Assembly (NCBI RefSeq): GCF_000317245.1
Contig: NZ_AJLJ01000207.1
Coordinates: forward strand, 37,823-101,822
Origin: Fischerella muscicola SAG 1427-1 = PCC 73103
Lineage (GTDB): Bacteria > Cyanobacteriota > Cyanobacteriia > Cyanobacteriales > Nostocaceae
Length of the DNA: 64,000 nt
Direction: 5' to 3'
Both the position numbers and the translations under genes were made by a program. This document shows, piece by piece, positions 62,793 to 64,000 of the stretch. Under the pieces are notes generated by a model, which had not been told where the DNA came from, searched no databases, and worked only from the letters and a program-made list of their open reading frames with translations. Numbering within the stretch: position 1 is the first letter of the stretch; the number at the start of each line of letters is the position of its first letter.

Positions 62793-63902
62793 ATGAAAGC
62801 TAATGATTTGACGATCAAAGAACTAACTGAGGCGGTGGGCGGTGGAATCACGCCCCGGATGGTACGACATTATCATCAGTTAGGATTATTACCCCAACCG
62901 ATGCGATCGCACAGCAATTATCGTCTCTACACCGATACAGATGTCATTCGATTACAGCGAATTGTGGCATTAAAACAACAGGGTTTTCAACTAAATCACA
63001 TTCGCCAAATTCTGGAAGTCGAACCACCAAATAACCCCGATGCAAATTTGATGCTGCAACTACAACAACAATATCGGACTGTGATGCAGCAAATTTCCCA
63101 ACTGCGACAAACAGCATCGGCATTAGAGGGTTTGTTAGGGCGCGATCGCGATTGTCAAATTATACAGGCTGAAGTTCTTGCCCAACTCAAGTTAATCGAA
63201 GTAGAAACAAAAGTCGGACTAGGGGAGTTAGAAAAACTCTGGAGTGGTTTAGATGCTGAAATTCATGCTCACCCAGAAGACTTTCACGAATCTTTACAAA
63301 ACTTATTACCTGATTTATCGGCACGTTCTGAGATTGAACAACACCTGATTTCTCAATTAGTTTTAGCTTGTGGAGATGTGAGTTTAGTCTCCTTTGTCAA
63401 ATTGAGTCAGGGAGCGATCGCCAAAAGTCGGGAAGCTCTCAAGTTAGGATGTGAAGTGATTGCAGATATTCCTACGGTTGCAGCAGCGCTTGATCAAACG
63501 CGACTAGTTCATTTAGGATGTCGGATTGAAACTTTGATTGACAATCCTCACGTTACTACGGCTATTGAGGCAGAACAAGCTTTTTGGCAGCATCAACAAT
63601 GGCGAGATAAATTAAAACAAGTAACAAAAGGTTGCATTTTAGTGGTCGGTTATGCGCCTTCAGTTTTATTATCAATCTGCGAAGCGATCGCACAACAGCA
63701 AATTCAACCAGCATTAGTCATTGGTATGCCGATTGGCTTTAGCCATGCGCCCGCCGCTAAACGACAACTGATGCAAACAAACACTGCTTGGATTGTGGTG
63801 GAAGGAACTGTCGGAGGTGGTTTGTTAGCAGCTACTGCGCTCAATGCTTTGGTTGAGTCAGTGATTGAGAAGCCTGATTGTCATTGTTATCTGAATCATT
63901 GA
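62793..63902 (+). CDS. coaR: Cobalt-responsive MerR-family regulator with precorrin isomerase-like domain
   Basis: 369 aa. N-terminal MerR winged helix (LTIKELTEAVGGGITPRMV, then VRHYHQLGLLPQP and YRLYTDTDVIRLQRI), dimerisation coil about 80-130, then a domain like precorrin-8X methylmutase (CobH/CbiC) spanning about 165-355 (VSFVKLSQGAIAKSREALK ... VIGMPIGFSHAPAAKRQLM). The C-terminus has C363-H364-C365, matching the Cys-His-Cys cobalt site known from Synechocystis CoaR, which activates the cobalt exporter gene coaT. No coaT is in the window. ATG 62793 follows a TTAGCTT leader without a clear ribosome site. Confidence 0.92.
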   Translation: MKANDLTIKELTEAVGGGITPRMVRHYHQLGLLPQPMRSHSNYRLYTDTDVIRLQRIVALKQQGFQLNHIRQILEVEPPNNPDANLMLQLQQQYRTVMQQISQLRQTASALEGLLGRDRDCQIIQAEVLAQLKLIEVETKVGLGELEKLWSGLDAEIHAHPEDFHESLQNLLPDLSARSEIEQHLISQLVLACGDVSLVSFVKLSQGAIAKSREALKLGCEVIADIPTVAAALDQTRLVHLGCRIETLIDNPHVTTAIEAEQAFWQHQQWRDKLKQVTKGCILVVGYAPSVLLSICEAIAQQQIQPALVIGMPIGFSHAPAAKRQLMQTNTAWIVVEGTVGGGLLAATALNALVESVIEKPDCHCYLNH

Positions 63903-63926
63903 GGGTATAAGAGTGTGGGGGTGTGA

Positions 63927-63989
63927 GTAGAGACGCGATTATACTCTTACCTTGAAGCCGCTCTTACGAGCGTCTACGCGTTTGTACAA
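63927..63989. repeat. Dispersed 60-bp repeat (GAGACGCG family), intact copy
   Basis: GTAGAGACGCGATTATACTC through CTACGCGTTTGTACAA, nearly identical to 15188-15250 and 5671-5731. It lies just after coaR at the window end. Confidence 0.85.
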
Positions 63990-64000
63990 GGGTGTAGGGG

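Overview
The window looks like a chromosomal segment of a filamentous, probably heterocyst-forming cyanobacterium (Nostocales). Evidence is the abundance of the HIP1 octamer GCGATCGC, many heptanucleotide short tandem repeats (STRRs) between genes, caspase/STAND/WD40 and giant PAS/GAF histidine kinases, and cyanobacterial gene pairs such as efp next to accB. I cannot name the species.

Layout. 1-6.3 kb: a truncated reading frame, a Gln tRNA, a polysaccharide-export tyrosine autokinase, a conserved hypothetical gene, UDP-GlcNAc 2-epimerase and a small membrane protein with a clear terminator. 7.0-15.1 kb: a PilT-type pilus ATPase followed by a KaiB-fold protein, a Uma2 nuclease-fold protein, an acyltransferase, prolyl-tRNA synthetase, a DUF2993 protein and a GerMN protein. 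15.3-18.8 kb: ArsR regulator, accB, efp, then a CbiM/CbiQ nickel/cobalt ECF module lacking its own ATPase. 19.3-20.7 kb: a VapBC-like toxin-antitoxin pair bracketed by a duplicated vapC fragment. 20.9-24.8 kb: a complete cbiM-cbiN-cbiQ-cbiO transporter set with a cation-diffusion-facilitator gene inside it. 25.1-29.9 kb: an iron-handling group (two-domain multicopper oxidase, helix-hairpin-helix lipoprotein, bacterioferritin-like protein, FTR1 permease). 30.1-39.4 kb: a MOSC protein, a 165-bp MITE with a perfect 9-bp target duplication, two P-type II ATPases around recF and a DUF5132 gene; the first ATPase has lost its phosphorylated Asp and its TGES Glu. 39.7-45.0 kb: transglutaminase-propeller protein, PD-(D/E)XK nuclease with Fe-S-type cysteines, LapA-like protein, PlsC-like acyltransferase, class A beta-lactamase-like lipoprotein. 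45.1-51.2 kb: a histidine-kinase remnant, a very large double hybrid kinase and a CheR-PAS protein. 51.4-62.5 kb: three death-protease-type genes (metacaspase, caspase-STAND-WD40, CHAT-AAA-membrane) with a 63-bp minisatellite flanking the middle one. 62.8-63.9 kb: a CoaR-type cobalt sensor.

Two themes run through the window. One is metal homeostasis: Ni/Co uptake, Zn/Co efflux, iron uptake and storage, Ca-type pumps and a cobalt sensor, with candidate operators (an ArsR-like palindrome before the CDF gene and a Fur/Zur-like box before cbiM). The other is the caspase/CHAT island, the best candidate here for an undescribed regulated-cell-death or defence locus. Function assignments rest on motifs read by eye; no database search was run.
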